Shown piece after piece: positions 43,983-54,021 of a DNA stretch of 64,000 nucleotides (its first letter is position 1; every line of letters starts with the position of its first letter). Under the pieces are notes generated by a model. It had not been told where the DNA came from. It saw nothing but the letters and a program-made list of their open reading frames with translations, and made no database searches. Location of the stretch: positions 355,722-419,721 of the forward strand of contig JAHUUI010000001.1 in assembly GCA_019218315.1 (NCBI GenBank). The letters are read 5' to 3'. The DNA comes from Cardiobacteriaceae bacterium TAE3-ERU3 (GTDB lineage: Bacteria > Pseudomonadota > Gammaproteobacteria > Cardiobacteriales > Cardiobacteriaceae). The position numbers were made by a program, and so were the translations under genes.

Positions 43983-45499
43983 CAGTCGTTAGCGTTGTGT
44001 ATGTCGCTGGATTTATCCAACGGGCTGATACGGGCGCGCTTTTTATCTTTACGCGATTCAAGTAGGCGAGCGAGATACGCTTCGTCGATATCGCCCGTGA
44101 CGTAGCAGCCATTAAACACCGAGCAATCGAATTCTTCCGGCAAGCAATGCTTAGTTTCCATGCAGGCGTCGATCAGGTCGGGCAGGGTTTGATAAATCAT
44201 GCGGTCTGCGCCAATCGCCACCGCGACATCTGCTTCTTCGCGCTGCCATGCAATCAGTTCTTCATGGGTCGGCATATCGATACCGTACACATTAGGGAAG
44301 CGTACTGGTGGTGCGGCTGAAGCAAAATAGACTTTTTTTGCGCCGGCATCACGTGCCATCTGAATAATCTGCTCACTGGTGGTACCACGCACGATCGAAT
44401 CATCGACAAGCAATACGTTCTTGTTGCGGAATTCGAGGTTGAGGGCATTGAGCTTTTGGCGTACTGATTTTTTACGCTGAGCTTGCCCCGGCATGATAAA
44501 CGTACGCCCAATATAGCGGTTCTTCATAAAGCCTTCGCGGAATTTAACCCCGAGCGTGTTGGCGAGCTCCATTGCTGAGCTGCGGCTGGTATCAGGAATA
44601 GGCATGACGACATCGATATCGTGGTCCGGCCATTCTTTCATGATGCGTTCAGCGAGCTTTTCACCCATGCGCAGGCGCGCTTTATAGACGTTAATGCCGT
44701 CGATGGTTGAGTCAGGGCGCGCAAAATAAACATACTCGAAAATGCATGGCGCACGCCGGGTTTTTTCGGCACATTGCTGGGTAAACAGCTCGCCATCTTT
44801 GGTGATGATTACTGCTTCACCGGGGTCAACATCGCGCAGCAAACTGTAGCCCTGCGTGTGCAATGCAACGCTTTCCGAAGCAATCATATATTCTTTCTTG
44901 CCATTTTCAGCAACACGCTCACCGAACACCAATGGGCGAATACCATTAGGGTCACGGAAGGCAATCAATCCATAATCACTAATCAGCGCTATCGCCGCAT
45001 ATGCACCGCGTACACGCTGATGGGTTTTGCTGATCGCTTGGAAGACAACTTCTGGCGTCGGGCGGAATGATTGCTGTACTTGTAACTCGTGCGCCAGGAC
45101 GTTGAGCAGTGCTTCAGAATCCGAGCTGGTGTTGATGTGGCGAAAATCACTTTCGTAGATTTCCTTAATCAGCTCTTCAGTATTGGTCAGGTTGCCGTTG
45201 TGCGCCAAAGCAATACCGTAGGGGGAATTAACATAAAGTGGCTGTGCTTCAGCTGAGCTGGACGTACCTGCAGTCGGATAACGCACATGGCCGATACCGT
45301 AATGCCCGATAAGGCGCTGCATGTGCTTTTCGCGGAAGACGTCACGCACCAGCCCATTGCTTTTACGCAGATAGAAATGCCCTTGATCACAAGTCACAAT
45401 CCCAGCCGCGTCCTGTCCGCGGTGCTGCAGAACGGTCAGCCCATCATAGAGCGCCTGATTGACGTATCCCTGACCTACTATGCCAACAATGCCACACAT
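43982..45499 (-). CDS. purF: Amidophosphoribosyltransferase (purine step 1)
   Basis: 505 residues from ATG 45499, which places the catalytic Cys at position 2 (MCGIVGIVG) after Met removal; the 24-residue extension to 45571 is rejected. The N-terminal glutamine amidotransferase domain ([24 protein letters not shown]) is fused to a PRTase domain, with [17 protein letters not shown] as the PRPP loop. It converts PRPP and glutamine to 5-phosphoribosylamine. The length equals E. coli PurF (505). Confidence 0.97.
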
Positions 45500-45905
45500 A
45501 CCTGCTCCCGTACGCGAAAAAACGCAATTATAGCAACTGCTCTTTACTTGCGCACACCAACAATAAAACACATTTCAAAGCCTACCCAATTCATTGGCCT
45601 TAGCCCTTTGTGAACGGATCTTAATTAAATGATAAAGCGCCGTAAATACATCAATTAAGCACTACAAGAGCCGTCGTACGCTTAAAACTTCAGGTAGTGC
45701 GCTAACAAAAACCACGATCAGAAATCATCATGTTTACTTTTAGTTATATGGTGTTAAATTTTGTGAAAAACATCCTTGTTATTATCTAAATTTTTTATAA
45801 AATATGTGTAAATCATTTTGAGCTCGTGGCGAACCCTTGCTCACTCAGCGTGATTAAGACACGGAATTTTTATCAATAACGCTTAACAAAAGGAATACAT
45901 GCACC
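45500..45905. other. 406-base AT-rich divergent region purF-lctP
   Basis: This region carries the divergent promoters of purF (minus) and lctP (plus). It is rich in A/T runs, for example TTATAAAAT at 45796-45804. A TTGTTA at 45776 and a TATAAA at 45796 are 14 bases apart, too close for a good promoter. No open frame, tRNA or repeat was seen. Confidence 0.4.
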
Positions 45906-47504
45906 ATGTTCTCACCTACTTTTGATCCGTTAGATAACCTATGGCTATCCGCGGCCGTTGCCGCAGTGCCCATTGTTCTGTTTTTGCTTGGCCTGACGGT
46001 TATGAAAATGAAGGGCATCAACGCAGCATTAATGACGCTGGTAGTCACGCTTGCGCTCTCATTTGTACCGTTTCATATTCCTGCTGATGCAGCAATAGCA
46101 GCCGTCGTCCAAGGTGTCGTCCAAGGCATGTGGCCAATTGGCTATATCATCATTATGGCTGTGTGGCTGTATAAATTAACCGTCAACTCCGGTAAATTTG
46201 AAGTCATTAAAGCGAGCCTCGCCATGGTGTCTGCCGACCAGCGCGTACAGTTGCTGCTGATAGCTTTCTGCTTCGGCGCTTTCCTCGAGGGTGCAGCCGG
46301 TTTTGGTGTACCTATCGCGATTTGTAGCGTGATGCTCGCCGCACTCGGCTTCCATCCCCTCAAAGCTGCAATGCTGTGCCTGATCGCCAATGCAGCATCC
46401 GGTGCATTTGGTGCCATTGGTATTCCAGTCGCGATTATCGACACTTTCCATCTTGAAGGCGTCACCGCGATGGACGTCTCACGGACCACCAACACCACAT
46501 TGCCATTCATTACTGCGAGCTTGCCATTCCTGATGGTGTGGATTCTCGATGGCTTCAAAGGCATCAAGGAGATTTTTCCCGCGCTACTGGTTACTTCCGG
46601 CGTCTTTACCATCAGCCAGATGGCTGTGGTACAGTTCATGGGTCCTGAGCTGGCGGACATCTTGCCTCCGCTGTTGTCTCTGATTGCATTGGCTGCACTG
46701 TCTACCCAGTGGCAACCGGCCAATATCTTCCGCGTTGCCCCACAAAGCGAAGAAGAAAAGCAGCATGAGGCATATACATTTAAAGAAATCTTAAGTGCAT
46801 GGGCGCCGTTCTACATGCTCAGTGCATTCGTGATTATTTGGAGCTTGCCAGCGTTTAAAGCAATGTTCGCGCCCGGTGCGCCACTATCATTCACCAACCT
46901 CGGCTGGACACTGGCACAGCATGACGAAAGCCGTATTGCGATCAATTTAGGCCTGCTTAACTCGACCGGCACCGCGATTTTGCTCGCCGTCATTGCCACT
47001 ATCCTAATTTCTGGCAAAAATCTTGGCATCTCACAAGCATTGAGCGACCTTAAAAAGACCGTCAAAGAATTGTGGATTTCCATCGCCACTATTTCCTGCA
47101 TTCTCGCTATTGCCAAGCTTGAAACCTACACAGGCATGACTAATGCACTTGGTGAAGCAGTATCTGTCACTGGTAGTGTATTCCCGCTTCTCTCACCAGT
47201 ACTCGGCTGGATTGGCGTATTTATGACTGGTTCAGTAGTCAATAACAACACGCTATTCGCGCCGATCCAATCCATCGTCGCGCACAATTTGGCGATTGAT
47301 CCATCGCTGCTGGTTCAAGCCAATACCACCGGCGGCACCATGGCCAAGCTGGTTTCTCCACAATCTATTGCCATTGCAACCGCAGCTGTTGGGCAGTCCG
47401 GTCAGGAATCCAGCTTGCTCAAGATGACACTGAAATATAGTGTCGGCCTGCTGGTATTCGTGTGTATTTGGACATTCATTCTCGCCACATTCGTGTATCA
47501 ATAA
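45906..47504 (+). CDS. lctP: L-lactate permease
   Basis: A 532-residue, twelve-to-fourteen-helix permease of the LctP/LldP family. The GVPIAICSVMLAALGFHPLKA and NAASGAFGAIGIPVAIIDT blocks are diagnostic, as is SVVNNNTLFAPIQ near the end. It takes up lactate or glycolate with protons. No lactate dehydrogenase gene adjoins it. The start at ATG 45906 follows AAAGGAAT at 45889-45896. MurQ, encoded at 22.2 kb, releases lactate inside the cell. Confidence 0.93.
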   Translation: MFSPTFDPLDNLWLSAAVAAVPIVLFLLGLTVMKMKGINAALMTLVVTLALSFVPFHIPADAAIAAVVQGVVQGMWPIGYIIIMAVWLYKLTVNSGKFEVIKASLAMVSADQRVQLLLIAFCFGAFLEGAAGFGVPIAICSVMLAALGFHPLKAAMLCLIANAASGAFGAIGIPVAIIDTFHLEGVTAMDVSRTTNTTLPFITASLPFLMVWILDGFKGIKEIFPALLVTSGVFTISQMAVVQFMGPELADILPPLLSLIALAALSTQWQPANIFRVAPQSEEEKQHEAYTFKEILSAWAPFYMLSAFVIIWSLPAFKAMFAPGAPLSFTNLGWTLAQHDESRIAINLGLLNSTGTAILLAVIATILISGKNLGISQALSDLKKTVKELWISIATISCILAIAKLETYTGMTNALGEAVSVTGSVFPLLSPVLGWIGVFMTGSVVNNNTLFAPIQSIVAHNLAIDPSLLVQANTTGGTMAKLVSPQSIAIATAAVGQSGQESSLLKMTLKYSVGLLVFVCIWTFILATFVYQ

Positions 47505-47523
47505 ACCAGCTGAAACCGGTTGT

Positions 47524-47560
47524 AAAAAAGCCTGCAAGGTATACGCCTTGCAGGCTTTTT
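47524..47560. terminator. Bidirectional terminator lctP/cysS
   Basis: AAAAAAGCCTGCAAGG - TATACG - CCTTGCAGGCTTTTT: a ten-base-pair GC-rich stem with A and T tracts on both sides. It serves the converging lctP and cysS transcripts. Confidence 0.93.
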
Positions 47561-47582
47561 CATGGGCTGTACTTGAGGCTGA

Positions 47583-48968
47583 TTATTGATATTGCCAAGT
47601 TGTACCATCAACGCCGTCTTTAATCACCACACCAGCCGCATTAAGCTGGTCGCGGATCGCATCAGCGCGGGCAAAGTCCTTATTCTTCTTCGCTTCAGCA
47701 CGTTCATCAATCAGGGCTTCGATTTGTGCAGCATCCATACCGCCTTCACGCTGCTCACCTTTAAGCATTTCGGCCGGATCACGCTGTAACAATCCCAAAC
47801 GACCACCAAGCTGATATAAAGTCGCGGCTAGCATCTTTGCTTCCTCGCCATCAGCCTTGTTCAAAGCGCGTGCGAGATCGAATAAAACCGATAAAGCCTT
47901 GGGCGTATTGAAGTCATCATTCATTGCTGCGACAAATTCAGCTTGATGAGGCGCTGAAATCTTATCCACAAAGTTATCCACAGGGTGATTGAGTAGCGCT
48001 GTATACAGGCGAGTCAATGCACGCTTGGCCTCATTCAGCCCTGCATCGCTGTAATTGAGTGGCCCGCGGTAATGACTACCTAGCATGAAGTAGCGAATAA
48101 CCTCCCCATCAAATTGCTCAAGTACGTCACGTACGGTAAAGAAGTTACCCAACGACTTGGACATTTTCTCATTATCAATCTGCACAAATCCGTTATGAAT
48201 CCAATAGTTAACGGTTTCATGGCCGCAGTCGGCTTCGCTTTGTGCAATTTCGCATTCATGATGCGGAAATTTGAGATCCATGCCGCCACCGTGAATATCA
48301 AAACGCTCGCCCAAAGCATCAGAACTCATCACCGAACATTCGATATGCCAGCCTGGGCGTCCATTGCCCCAAGGTGATGGCCAACTTGGTTCATCAGGCT
48401 TAGCACTTTTCCACAGGACGAAGTCCAGCGGATCGCGCTTGTCGCTATTCACTTCGATGCGTTCGCCGGCGCGTAAATCATCGAGATTGCGATTGGACAG
48501 TTTGCCGTAGCCGTCGAAACTGCGCACGCTGTAATAGACGTCTCCATTGTCAGCTGCATAGGCATGGCCTTTTGCGATCAAGCGCTCAATCAGCGCGACC
48601 ATGCCGTCAACGTATTGCGTCGCACGCGGCTCAGCGTCAGGGGATTGGCAGCCCAGTGCAGCTTCATCTTCGTGCATCGCAACGATAAAGCGCTCAGTGA
48701 GTTCGCCGATGGTTTCATTGTTTTCCAATGCGCGCTTGATGATCTTGTCGTCAATATCGGTAATATTGCGGATAAAAGTCAGTTCGTAGCCCTCACTACG
48801 CAAATGACGCGCAATGGTATCGAAAACGACCATCACCCGTGCATGACCAATATGGCAGTAGTCATATACGGTCATTCCGCAAACATACATCCCGATTTTG
48901 CCGTCTTGTAGCGGGGTGAAGGTTTCTTTTGTTCGGGTCAGACTGTTATAAAACTGCAATGCGCTCAT
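47583..48968 (-). CDS. cysS: Cysteinyl-tRNA synthetase
   Basis: A 461-residue class I synthetase. [14 protein letters not shown] carries the HIGH motif, and the zinc-binding and editing-free core includes [23 protein letters not shown]. The KMSKS loop is seen as [16 protein letters not shown]. The length matches E. coli CysS (461). It stands alone between lctP and the divergent ppiA gene. Confidence 0.97.
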   Translation of the reverse strand: MSALQFYNSLTRTKETFTPLQDGKIGMYVCGMTVYDYCHIGHARVMVVFDTIARHLRSEGYELTFIRNITDIDDKIIKRALENNETIGELTERFIVAMHEDEAALGCQSPDAEPRATQYVDGMVALIERLIAKGHAYAADNGDVYYSVRSFDGYGKLSNRNLDDLRAGERIEVNSDKRDPLDFVLWKSAKPDEPSWPSPWGNGRPGWHIECSVMSSDALGERFDIHGGGMDLKFPHHECEIAQSEADCGHETVNYWIHNGFVQIDNEKMSKSLGNFFTVRDVLEQFDGEVIRYFMLGSHYRGPLNYSDAGLNEAKRALTRLYTALLNHPVDNFVDKISAPHQAEFVAAMNDDFNTPKALSVLFDLARALNKADGEEAKMLAATLYQLGGRLGLLQRDPAEMLKGEQREGGMDAAQIEALIDERAEAKKNKDFARADAIRDQLNAAGVVIKDGVDGTTWQYQ

Positions 48969-49068
48969 GGTGGCTCTCTGTAATCAAGATAGATTCTGCT
49001 AGTATAGCAAGCGTCAAAGCAGCCGGCACGGCTGTATCTATCACGTTAAAGGATTAGGATATAACCAT

Positions 49069-49668
49069 ATGCGCAAAATATTGCTCACTGCCTTACTCTT
49101 CGCAGGTCAAGCAGCCATTGCTTCGCCATGGGTCACCCTGCACACCAATCAAGGCGACATCGTACTCGAGCTCGACGAGGACAACGCACCGGCAACGGTT
49201 AATAACTTCGTCACTTACGTCAAAGACGGCTTTTACGATGGCACCGTCTTTCACCGTGTGATCCCCAATTTCATGATCCAGGGCGGTGGATTTGACGCTG
49301 CATTAGAGAAAAAGCCAACTCGCGCACCAATTGCCAATGAAGCGCATAATGGCCTCGCTAATGACCGTGGTACGATTGCCATGGCGCGCACCAGCAATCC
49401 TCACTCAGCCACCGCGCAATTCTTTATCAACGTCAAGGACAACAGCTTCCTTAATAAAGGCGCGAGTGATCCGTATGGCTATGCGGTATTTGGCAAAGTC
49501 ATCAAAGGGATGGACGTCGCCGATGCGATCAGCACAACGCCAACCGGTGCAAAAGGCCCATTCCGGCAAGACGTGCCACAGCAAACCGTCACCATTGAGT
49601 CAGCGGAGCTGAGCGAGACTGACCCACTCAATCCAGAACAAGATACATCCGAACAACCCACAACTTAA
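49069..49668 (+). CDS. ppiA: Periplasmic peptidyl-prolyl isomerase, cyclophilin type
   Basis: A 199-residue cyclophilin with a signal peptide ending ATG-proximal at AIASPW (about residue 19). The catalytic core is [16 protein letters not shown], and [17 protein letters not shown] supplies the substrate cleft residues. A short polar tail (residues 180-199) follows. The cytosolic paralogue lies 16 bases downstream, so the two arose by duplication and are co-transcribed. The PpiA name is by location and class. Confidence 0.9.
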   Translation: MRKILLTALLFAGQAAIASPWVTLHTNQGDIVLELDEDNAPATVNNFVTYVKDGFYDGTVFHRVIPNFMIQGGGFDAALEKKPTRAPIANEAHNGLANDRGTIAMARTSNPHSATAQFFINVKDNSFLNKGASDPYGYAVFGKVIKGMDVADAISTTPTGAKGPFRQDVPQQTVTIESAELSETDPLNPEQDTSEQPTT

Positions 49669-49684
49669 ACTTAAAGGAAAAACC

Positions 49685-50176
49685 ATGATCCGTTTCCACA
49701 CCAATAAAGGCATCATCGACATCGAGCTGGATTTCGACAATGCACCTGTCACAGCCAAAAACTTCCAGCAGTACGCTGAAGACGGCTTTTACAACGGCAC
49801 CATTTTCCACCGCGTTATTCCGGGCTTCGTCCTGCAAGGTGGCGGCATGGAACCAGGCATGAAAGAAAAGCAAACTCGCGCGCCAATTGAAAATGAAGCT
49901 GACAACGGGCTTAAAAATGATCGCGGTACATTGTCCATGGCACGCACTCAGGACCCACATTCAGCCAGCTCACAGTTCTTCATCAACCTCGTGGATAATG
50001 CTTTCTTGAACCACAGTGGCAAGAATATCCAAGGCTGGGGCTACGCCGTTTTTGGTAAAGTCGTTGACGGTATGGACGTTGTCGACAGCATCGCCAAAGT
50101 CAAAACTGGCCGTTTTGGTATGCACAGCGACGTCCCAACTGAAGACATCGTTATCGAGCGTACTGAGATCATCTAA
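49685..50176 (+). CDS. ppiB: Cytosolic peptidyl-prolyl isomerase B
   Basis: A 163-residue cyclophilin without signal peptide. The catalytic arginine is in [17 protein letters not shown], the cleft residues in [16 protein letters not shown]. It matches E. coli PpiB (164 residues). An AAAGGAAAAACC ribosome-binding region precedes the start. It catalyses proline isomerisation during folding. Confidence 0.95.
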   Translation: MIRFHTNKGIIDIELDFDNAPVTAKNFQQYAEDGFYNGTIFHRVIPGFVLQGGGMEPGMKEKQTRAPIENEADNGLKNDRGTLSMARTQDPHSASSQFFINLVDNAFLNHSGKNIQGWGYAVFGKVVDGMDVVDSIAKVKTGRFGMHSDVPTEDIVIERTEII

Positions 50177-50224
50177 TTTCTCATCAGTGAAGAGCTGTAA
50201 CGGCTCTTCCTCTTTAGAGATAGT

Positions 50225-50266
50225 AAAAAGGCGGCCGTGATGGTGATCATCACGGCCGCCTTTTTC
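50225..50266. terminator. Bidirectional terminator ppiB/ushA
   Basis: AAAAAGGCGGCCGTGATG - GTGAT - CATCACGGCCGCCTTTTT is a 13-base-pair stem, GC-rich at the base, with A and T tracts. It is shared by the convergent ppiB and ushA genes. Confidence 0.95.
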
Positions 50267-50288
50267 ATTATAGTGAGTAAACTGGCTT

Positions 50289-51953
50289 TTATTGATAAAC
50301 GATCTCACCCTTCGGTGCATACTGATTCACGTCCAGTGGCGAGTGGCTTTCGATGTAGTCTTTCAGTACTTCAGCATCAACAAACCCGCTATTGACGTAG
50401 CCCGCATGCTGGCTGAGGTCAGGATAGCCATCACCGCCGACAGCATTAAAGCTCGGCACGCTGAAGCGATAAGTTTCGCCGTCCTGTAATGGCTTGCCGC
50501 CAATGCGTACGTTGCTTACACCATTTTTACCAACGGTCATCGCGATATTGGCAAACTGGGCATACGCTCCGGTATCAGTAGGCATCAAGGCAACCTCATT
50601 GAGGTAATCGCGTACTTCATCACCACGCATATCCACATAACCAACTGTGTTACCGAACGGCTGTACCTTGAGGACGTCTTTATAAGTCACGTCACCGGCT
50701 TCAATTGAGTCACGTACGCCGCCAGAATTCATTACCCCAAAATCGGCTTTGACGCGCTCCATTTGCGCTTTAGCAATCAAGTGAGCAAGGTTAGTCTGCT
50801 TAAAGCGTACCTGATCACGATCACCTTCGAGCTTGCCGTTGGTCTTGCCAATGACGGTGTTCAGTTCCGCCTGTCCCTTTTCCTGATACGGAGTGAGGAA
50901 AGCAAGCATTTCTTCATCAGCAGGAATTTCTTCTTCAATAAAGACGCGCTGCTTTTCACCATTTACCTCAACTTTCTTCTTGAGATTGACCGGAATCAGG
51001 CGATATTCAACCAGCGTCAGCTCACCGTCTTTAAAGGTGTAGTCCGCACGCCCAACGTATTTGCCCCATTCATGCGCTTGCACAATCCACGTCCCATTTT
51101 GCTGGTCTGGCTTGCAGTCAGCACCTGGCTTGAAGTTTGCATCGTAGCGGTGATTGTCACCCGGCTCCATACAGACCGGCTCTTGAGAGTGCCCACCAAC
51201 AATCATATCGAGTTTGCCCGGCGGCAATGCGCGTGCCAACGTCACGTCACCCGGTGCATTCACACCATGCTGCCCATCTTGATAATGCCCCATGTGGGTG
51301 ACGGCGAAAATCAAATCTGGCTTGACCTTGTCATCGAGCTCAACCAGCACTTTTTTCATTTCTTCGACAGGATTGCGAAACTCAACGCCGCTGATGTATT
51401 CAGGGTTACCAATTTTCTGCGTATCTTCAGTGGTCAAGCCAACCACCGCAATCTTGATGCCGTGCTTGTTGAACACATGATACGGCTCAAACATGCGCTT
51501 ACCGGTCTCGCGGTCATAAATGTTGGCTGAAAGTACAGGGAAACCGGCCCAATCAATTTGCTTGGCCAGCACCGATAAAGCATTATCAAATTCATGGTTC
51601 CCAATCGCCATCGCATCGTAACCAATGCGATTCATGCCTTTGAAATCAGGCTCAGCATCTTGTAAATCAGACTCTGGTACGCCGGTATTGATGTCACCAC
51701 CAGAGAACAGCAAAACTTCCCCGCCTTGCGCGGCAACTTCCTTACGGATACGGTCAATCAGTGTCTTACGCGCAGCCATCCCATATTCACCATGCTCATT
51801 GTGCCAAAAGCGGCCGTGGTGATCGTTTGTATGTAACACCGTCAGTTTATACGTCTCATCAGCTTGCCACTGCGGCGATGTCGCACAGCCTGTGCCGAGC
51901 AAAAAAGCCAATAATGCGCCACTTTGTAAAACCATAGTCTTCTTTATCGTCAT
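50289..51953 (-). CDS. ushA: 5'-nucleotidase/UDP-sugar hydrolase, lipoprotein form
   Basis: About 554 residues from ATG 51953 (AGAGG upstream). The lipobox LLGTGC near residue 24 suggests membrane anchoring, unlike soluble E. coli UshA. The metal site carries TVLHTNDHHGRFW, FSGGDINTGVPES and MAIGNHEFDNALSVL, and IVGGHSQEPVC adds the histidines of the calcineurin-like fold. The C-terminal nucleotide domain has GVMNSGGVRDSIEAGDVTYKDVLKVQPFGN. It degrades extracellular nucleotides for nucleoside and phosphate uptake. Confidence 0.93.
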   Translation of the reverse strand: MTIKKTMVLQSGALLAFLLGTGCATSPQWQADETYKLTVLHTNDHHGRFWHNEHGEYGMAARKTLIDRIRKEVAAQGGEVLLFSGGDINTGVPESDLQDAEPDFKGMNRIGYDAMAIGNHEFDNALSVLAKQIDWAGFPVLSANIYDRETGKRMFEPYHVFNKHGIKIAVVGLTTEDTQKIGNPEYISGVEFRNPVEEMKKVLVELDDKVKPDLIFAVTHMGHYQDGQHGVNAPGDVTLARALPPGKLDMIVGGHSQEPVCMEPGDNHRYDANFKPGADCKPDQQNGTWIVQAHEWGKYVGRADYTFKDGELTLVEYRLIPVNLKKKVEVNGEKQRVFIEEEIPADEEMLAFLTPYQEKGQAELNTVIGKTNGKLEGDRDQVRFKQTNLAHLIAKAQMERVKADFGVMNSGGVRDSIEAGDVTYKDVLKVQPFGNTVGYVDMRGDEVRDYLNEVALMPTDTGAYAQFANIAMTVGKNGVSNVRIGGKPLQDGETYRFSVPSFNAVGGDGYPDLSQHAGYVNSGFVDAEVLKDYIESHSPLDVNQYAPKGEIVYQ

Positions 51954-52188
51954 ACCAACCTCTGTAACTATCAATATAGTGCTGTCTCACAGCGCAGCCA
52001 GCATACGCAAAAAACATCACAAAACCCAGTCAGAAGAAGTAATTTTGCATAAAAAGTTTTGTATGAAATTACCTGCGCCTTTTCATAGTTGATGTACGAG
52101 TAATGAACGGTCTGAGATATATAGTATGAGTACACCCAAAATATACCAACCTATAACATAGATAGTATCTATATTTTTATTAAGCAAC

Positions 52189-52208
52189 GAATAATGTTAT
52201 TCTTGATA
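52189..52208. promoter_or_regulatory. Fur-family-like box upstream of NiSOD operon
   Basis: GAATAA-TG-TTATTC (52189-52202) is an inverted repeat, and the 19-mer from 52190 matches 13 of 19 Fur-consensus positions. It ends about 34 bases before the first gene of the sodN operon. Either Fur or its nickel-sensing relative Nur could bind. The DNA around it is AT-rich, which lowers the certainty. Confidence 0.4.
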
Positions 52209-52241
52209 ACTGGAATTATTTTCAAAATTAGAGGAGCCATC

Positions 52242-52454
52242 ATGAAATTAAAAGCATTAGCCACCGTGGCGACAACAACCATCACCAGCATTGCCTTTGC
52301 CCACCCTGGCCACGACCACAGTGACATCTCAGCTGTGCCAATTCATCTGGCCTATTATGGCAGCATCGCTGGTATCGTTGCCTTGGCAGCCTACGGCGTT
52401 TATTACATGCGCAAGAAAAGTGCCCAAAAAACCACTCGCAAAGACAGCGAATAA
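52242..52454 (+). CDS. Small His-rich membrane protein of the NiSOD operon
   Basis: A 70-residue protein from ATG 52242, after AGAGGAG. It has a cleavable signal or first helix (LATVATTTITSIAFA), then HPGHDHSD, a dense metal-ligand cluster. One helix (YYGSIAGIVALAAYGVYYM) with a basic RKKSAQKTTRK tail follows. A mature HPGHDHSD amino terminus outside the membrane could bind nickel. It starts the run that continues with sodN nine bases later and sodX eight bases after that. Confidence 0.6.
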   Translation: MKLKALATVATTTITSIAFAHPGHDHSDISAVPIHLAYYGSIAGIVALAAYGVYYMRKKSAQKTTRKDSE

Positions 52455-52463
52455 GGAGACCCC

Positions 52464-52955
52464 ATGTTATTCAACCTACTAAATAAGATCGACCAGCGCA
52501 TCGGCATCACAGAAGCCAGCGCACACTGCGATGTACCTTGCGGCATTTATGACCCAATGCCGGCACAAATTGCCGCCCTTTCTGTACTGCGCTTCCTGCA
52601 TCAGGCCACCGAGCTCAAAGGCGACAGCCTTGATGACCGCGCCAAGCTGGTTCGTGTCGTACAGATGAAGGAAGAACATGCCGAGAAGGTCAAGCACGAA
52701 ATCCGCATCATTTGGGGTGACTATATCAAAGGCGACATCCTTGAAAACAACCCTGAATTTACCGACCTTACCCACAATATCATGCTCGCAGGCTCTGCTT
52801 GCAAGCAGAATATGGCCGTAGAAAATGGTGAAAAGCTGGTTGATTTGGTCAACAAATTCGCCGAAAAATTCTGGGCAACCAAGAAAGTCGGCACTTATCG
52901 CGCCATTTGCCCTTACGAGCCAAAAGTAGAAACTGTTTATCCAAAGCTTGACTGA
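52464..52955 (+). CDS. sodN: Nickel superoxide dismutase, precursor
   Basis: A 163-residue precursor. Residues 1-20 are the leader, ending in TEASA. Cleavage exposes the nickel hook HCDVPCGIYDP, in which H, both C and the amino terminus bind Ni. The remainder is the four-helix bundle with VVQMKEEHAEKVKHEIRIIWGDY and WATKKVGTYRAICPYEPK. The leader is removed by the SodX-type protease encoded downstream. It dismutates superoxide in the cytoplasm and implies active nickel import. Confidence 0.97.
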   Translation: MLFNLLNKIDQRIGITEASAHCDVPCGIYDPMPAQIAALSVLRFLHQATELKGDSLDDRAKLVRVVQMKEEHAEKVKHEIRIIWGDYIKGDILENNPEFTDLTHNIMLAGSACKQNMAVENGEKLVDLVNKFAEKFWATKKVGTYRAICPYEPKVETVYPKLD

Positions 52956-52963
52956 ACTTCGAG

Positions 52964-53269
52964 ATGAATATGTGGCGTTTACGCTGCTATAAAATCAGGG
53001 GGCATAGTATGTCCCCTGATTTTTTGCCCGGAGACTTCGTTATTGCATATCGACATCCGTGGCAACACTTGAACATTGGCGACGATGTCGTCATTAACCA
53101 TGCCATATACGGCATCACCATCAAGCGCATCTGCGCCATTCAAGAACAAGGCTACAGCCTCACCGGCCTGCACCCCGATAGCGTCACGCCGCGCGAAATC
53201 GGCATCCAACCCAAAGAAGCCATTCTTGGCAAAGTGCTTTATCACGTCCGCCAGCCACGACAAAGCTGA
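52964..53269 (+). CDS. sodX: NiSOD maturation protease, SodX-like S26 peptidase
   Basis: A 101-residue signal-peptidase-like protein. The catalytic serine is in KIRGHSMSPDFLPGDFVIAY and the catalytic lysine in GITIKRICAIQEQGY. There is no long membrane helix, as expected for the soluble enzyme that trims the NiSOD leader. The start lies eight bases after sodN, so the genes are coupled. NWRLRC-like first residues have no signal sequence. Confidence 0.9.
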   Translation: MNMWRLRCYKIRGHSMSPDFLPGDFVIAYRHPWQHLNIGDDVVINHAIYGITIKRICAIQEQGYSLTGLHPDSVTPREIGIQPKEAILGKVLYHVRQPRQS

Positions 53270-53305
53270 TAAAATGCCAGCGACAATTTCATTATTCATA
53301 TAGCC

Positions 53306-53977
53306 ATGACCAAAGCCGAAAAAGTCCAGTTCATCATCGATAAGCTGGAAGAAATCTACCCGGATATGCCTATTCCGCTTGATCACAAAGATCCATATAC
53401 TTTGTTAATTGCTGTGCTGCTCTCGGCGCAAAGTACTGATGTCCGCGTTAATCAGATTACCCCACTGCTGTTCGCCAAAGCCGATAATCCGTATGACATG
53501 ATCAAGCTTTCTGTCGAAGAAATTCGCGAAATCATCAAGCCCGTAGGCCTATCACCGATGAAAGCCAAAGGCATTCACGGGCTTTCACATATTTTGATAG
53601 ACGAACATGATGGTGAAGTCCCAGCTGATTTTGCCGCACTCGAAGCACTACCCGCGGTTGGGCATAAAACTGCCAGCGTGGTCATGAGCCAAGCATTTGG
53701 TATTCCGGCTTTCCCAGTCGATACCCATATTCACCGCTTGCTGTATCGCTGGGGATTGTCATCAGGTAAAAGCGTGGTGCAGACCGAACGCGATGCAAAG
53801 CGCCTGTTCCCGAAAGACAAATGGAACAAGCTACACCTGCAGCTGATCTGGTACGGCCGTGAATACTGCCCGGCACGTGGCTGGAAGATCGAAAAGGACG
53901 TCATCTCGCAACAAGTCGCACGCAAAAGTGTACTTAAAGAGCTGGAAAGCAGCAAAACCAAAAGTCGCAAAGTATAA
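53306..53977 (+). CDS. nth: Endonuclease III, iron-sulfur cluster ligands missing
   Basis: A 223-residue DNA glycosylase. The helix-hairpin-helix and catalytic lysine are in ALPAVGHKTASVVMSQAFG, the catalytic aspartate in FPVDTHIHRLLYRWG, both intact. The C-terminal end has only GREYCPARGWKIEKDVI, one cysteine, where most family members have C-x6-C-x2-C-x5-C for a [4Fe-4S] cluster. It still should remove oxidised pyrimidines, but without the cluster. A terminator follows. Confidence 0.9.
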   Translation: MTKAEKVQFIIDKLEEIYPDMPIPLDHKDPYTLLIAVLLSAQSTDVRVNQITPLLFAKADNPYDMIKLSVEEIREIIKPVGLSPMKAKGIHGLSHILIDEHDGEVPADFAALEALPAVGHKTASVVMSQAFGIPAFPVDTHIHRLLYRWGLSSGKSVVQTERDAKRLFPKDKWNKLHLQLIWYGREYCPARGWKIEKDVISQQVARKSVLKELESSKTKSRKV

Positions 53978-54006
53978 AAAAAGCCCACCATTTGGTGGGC
54001 TTTTTT
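53976..54006. terminator. Bidirectional terminator nth/mscL
   Basis: AAAAAAAGCCCACC - ATT - TGGTGGGCTTTTTT forms a nine-to-ten-base-pair stem with A and T tracts. It is shared by the convergent nth and mscL genes and overlaps the last bases of nth. Confidence 0.93.
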
Positions 54007-54021
54007 CAGTTCGCGTACGCT

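Noticed and set aside
45721-45905. A TTGTTA/TATAAA promoter for lctP
   Set aside because: The spacer is only 14 bases, so the pair is not a credible sigma-70 promoter.
46142-46723. A 193-residue minus-strand frame in lctP
   Set aside because: It lies wholly inside a well-conserved L-lactate permease gene and has no family features.
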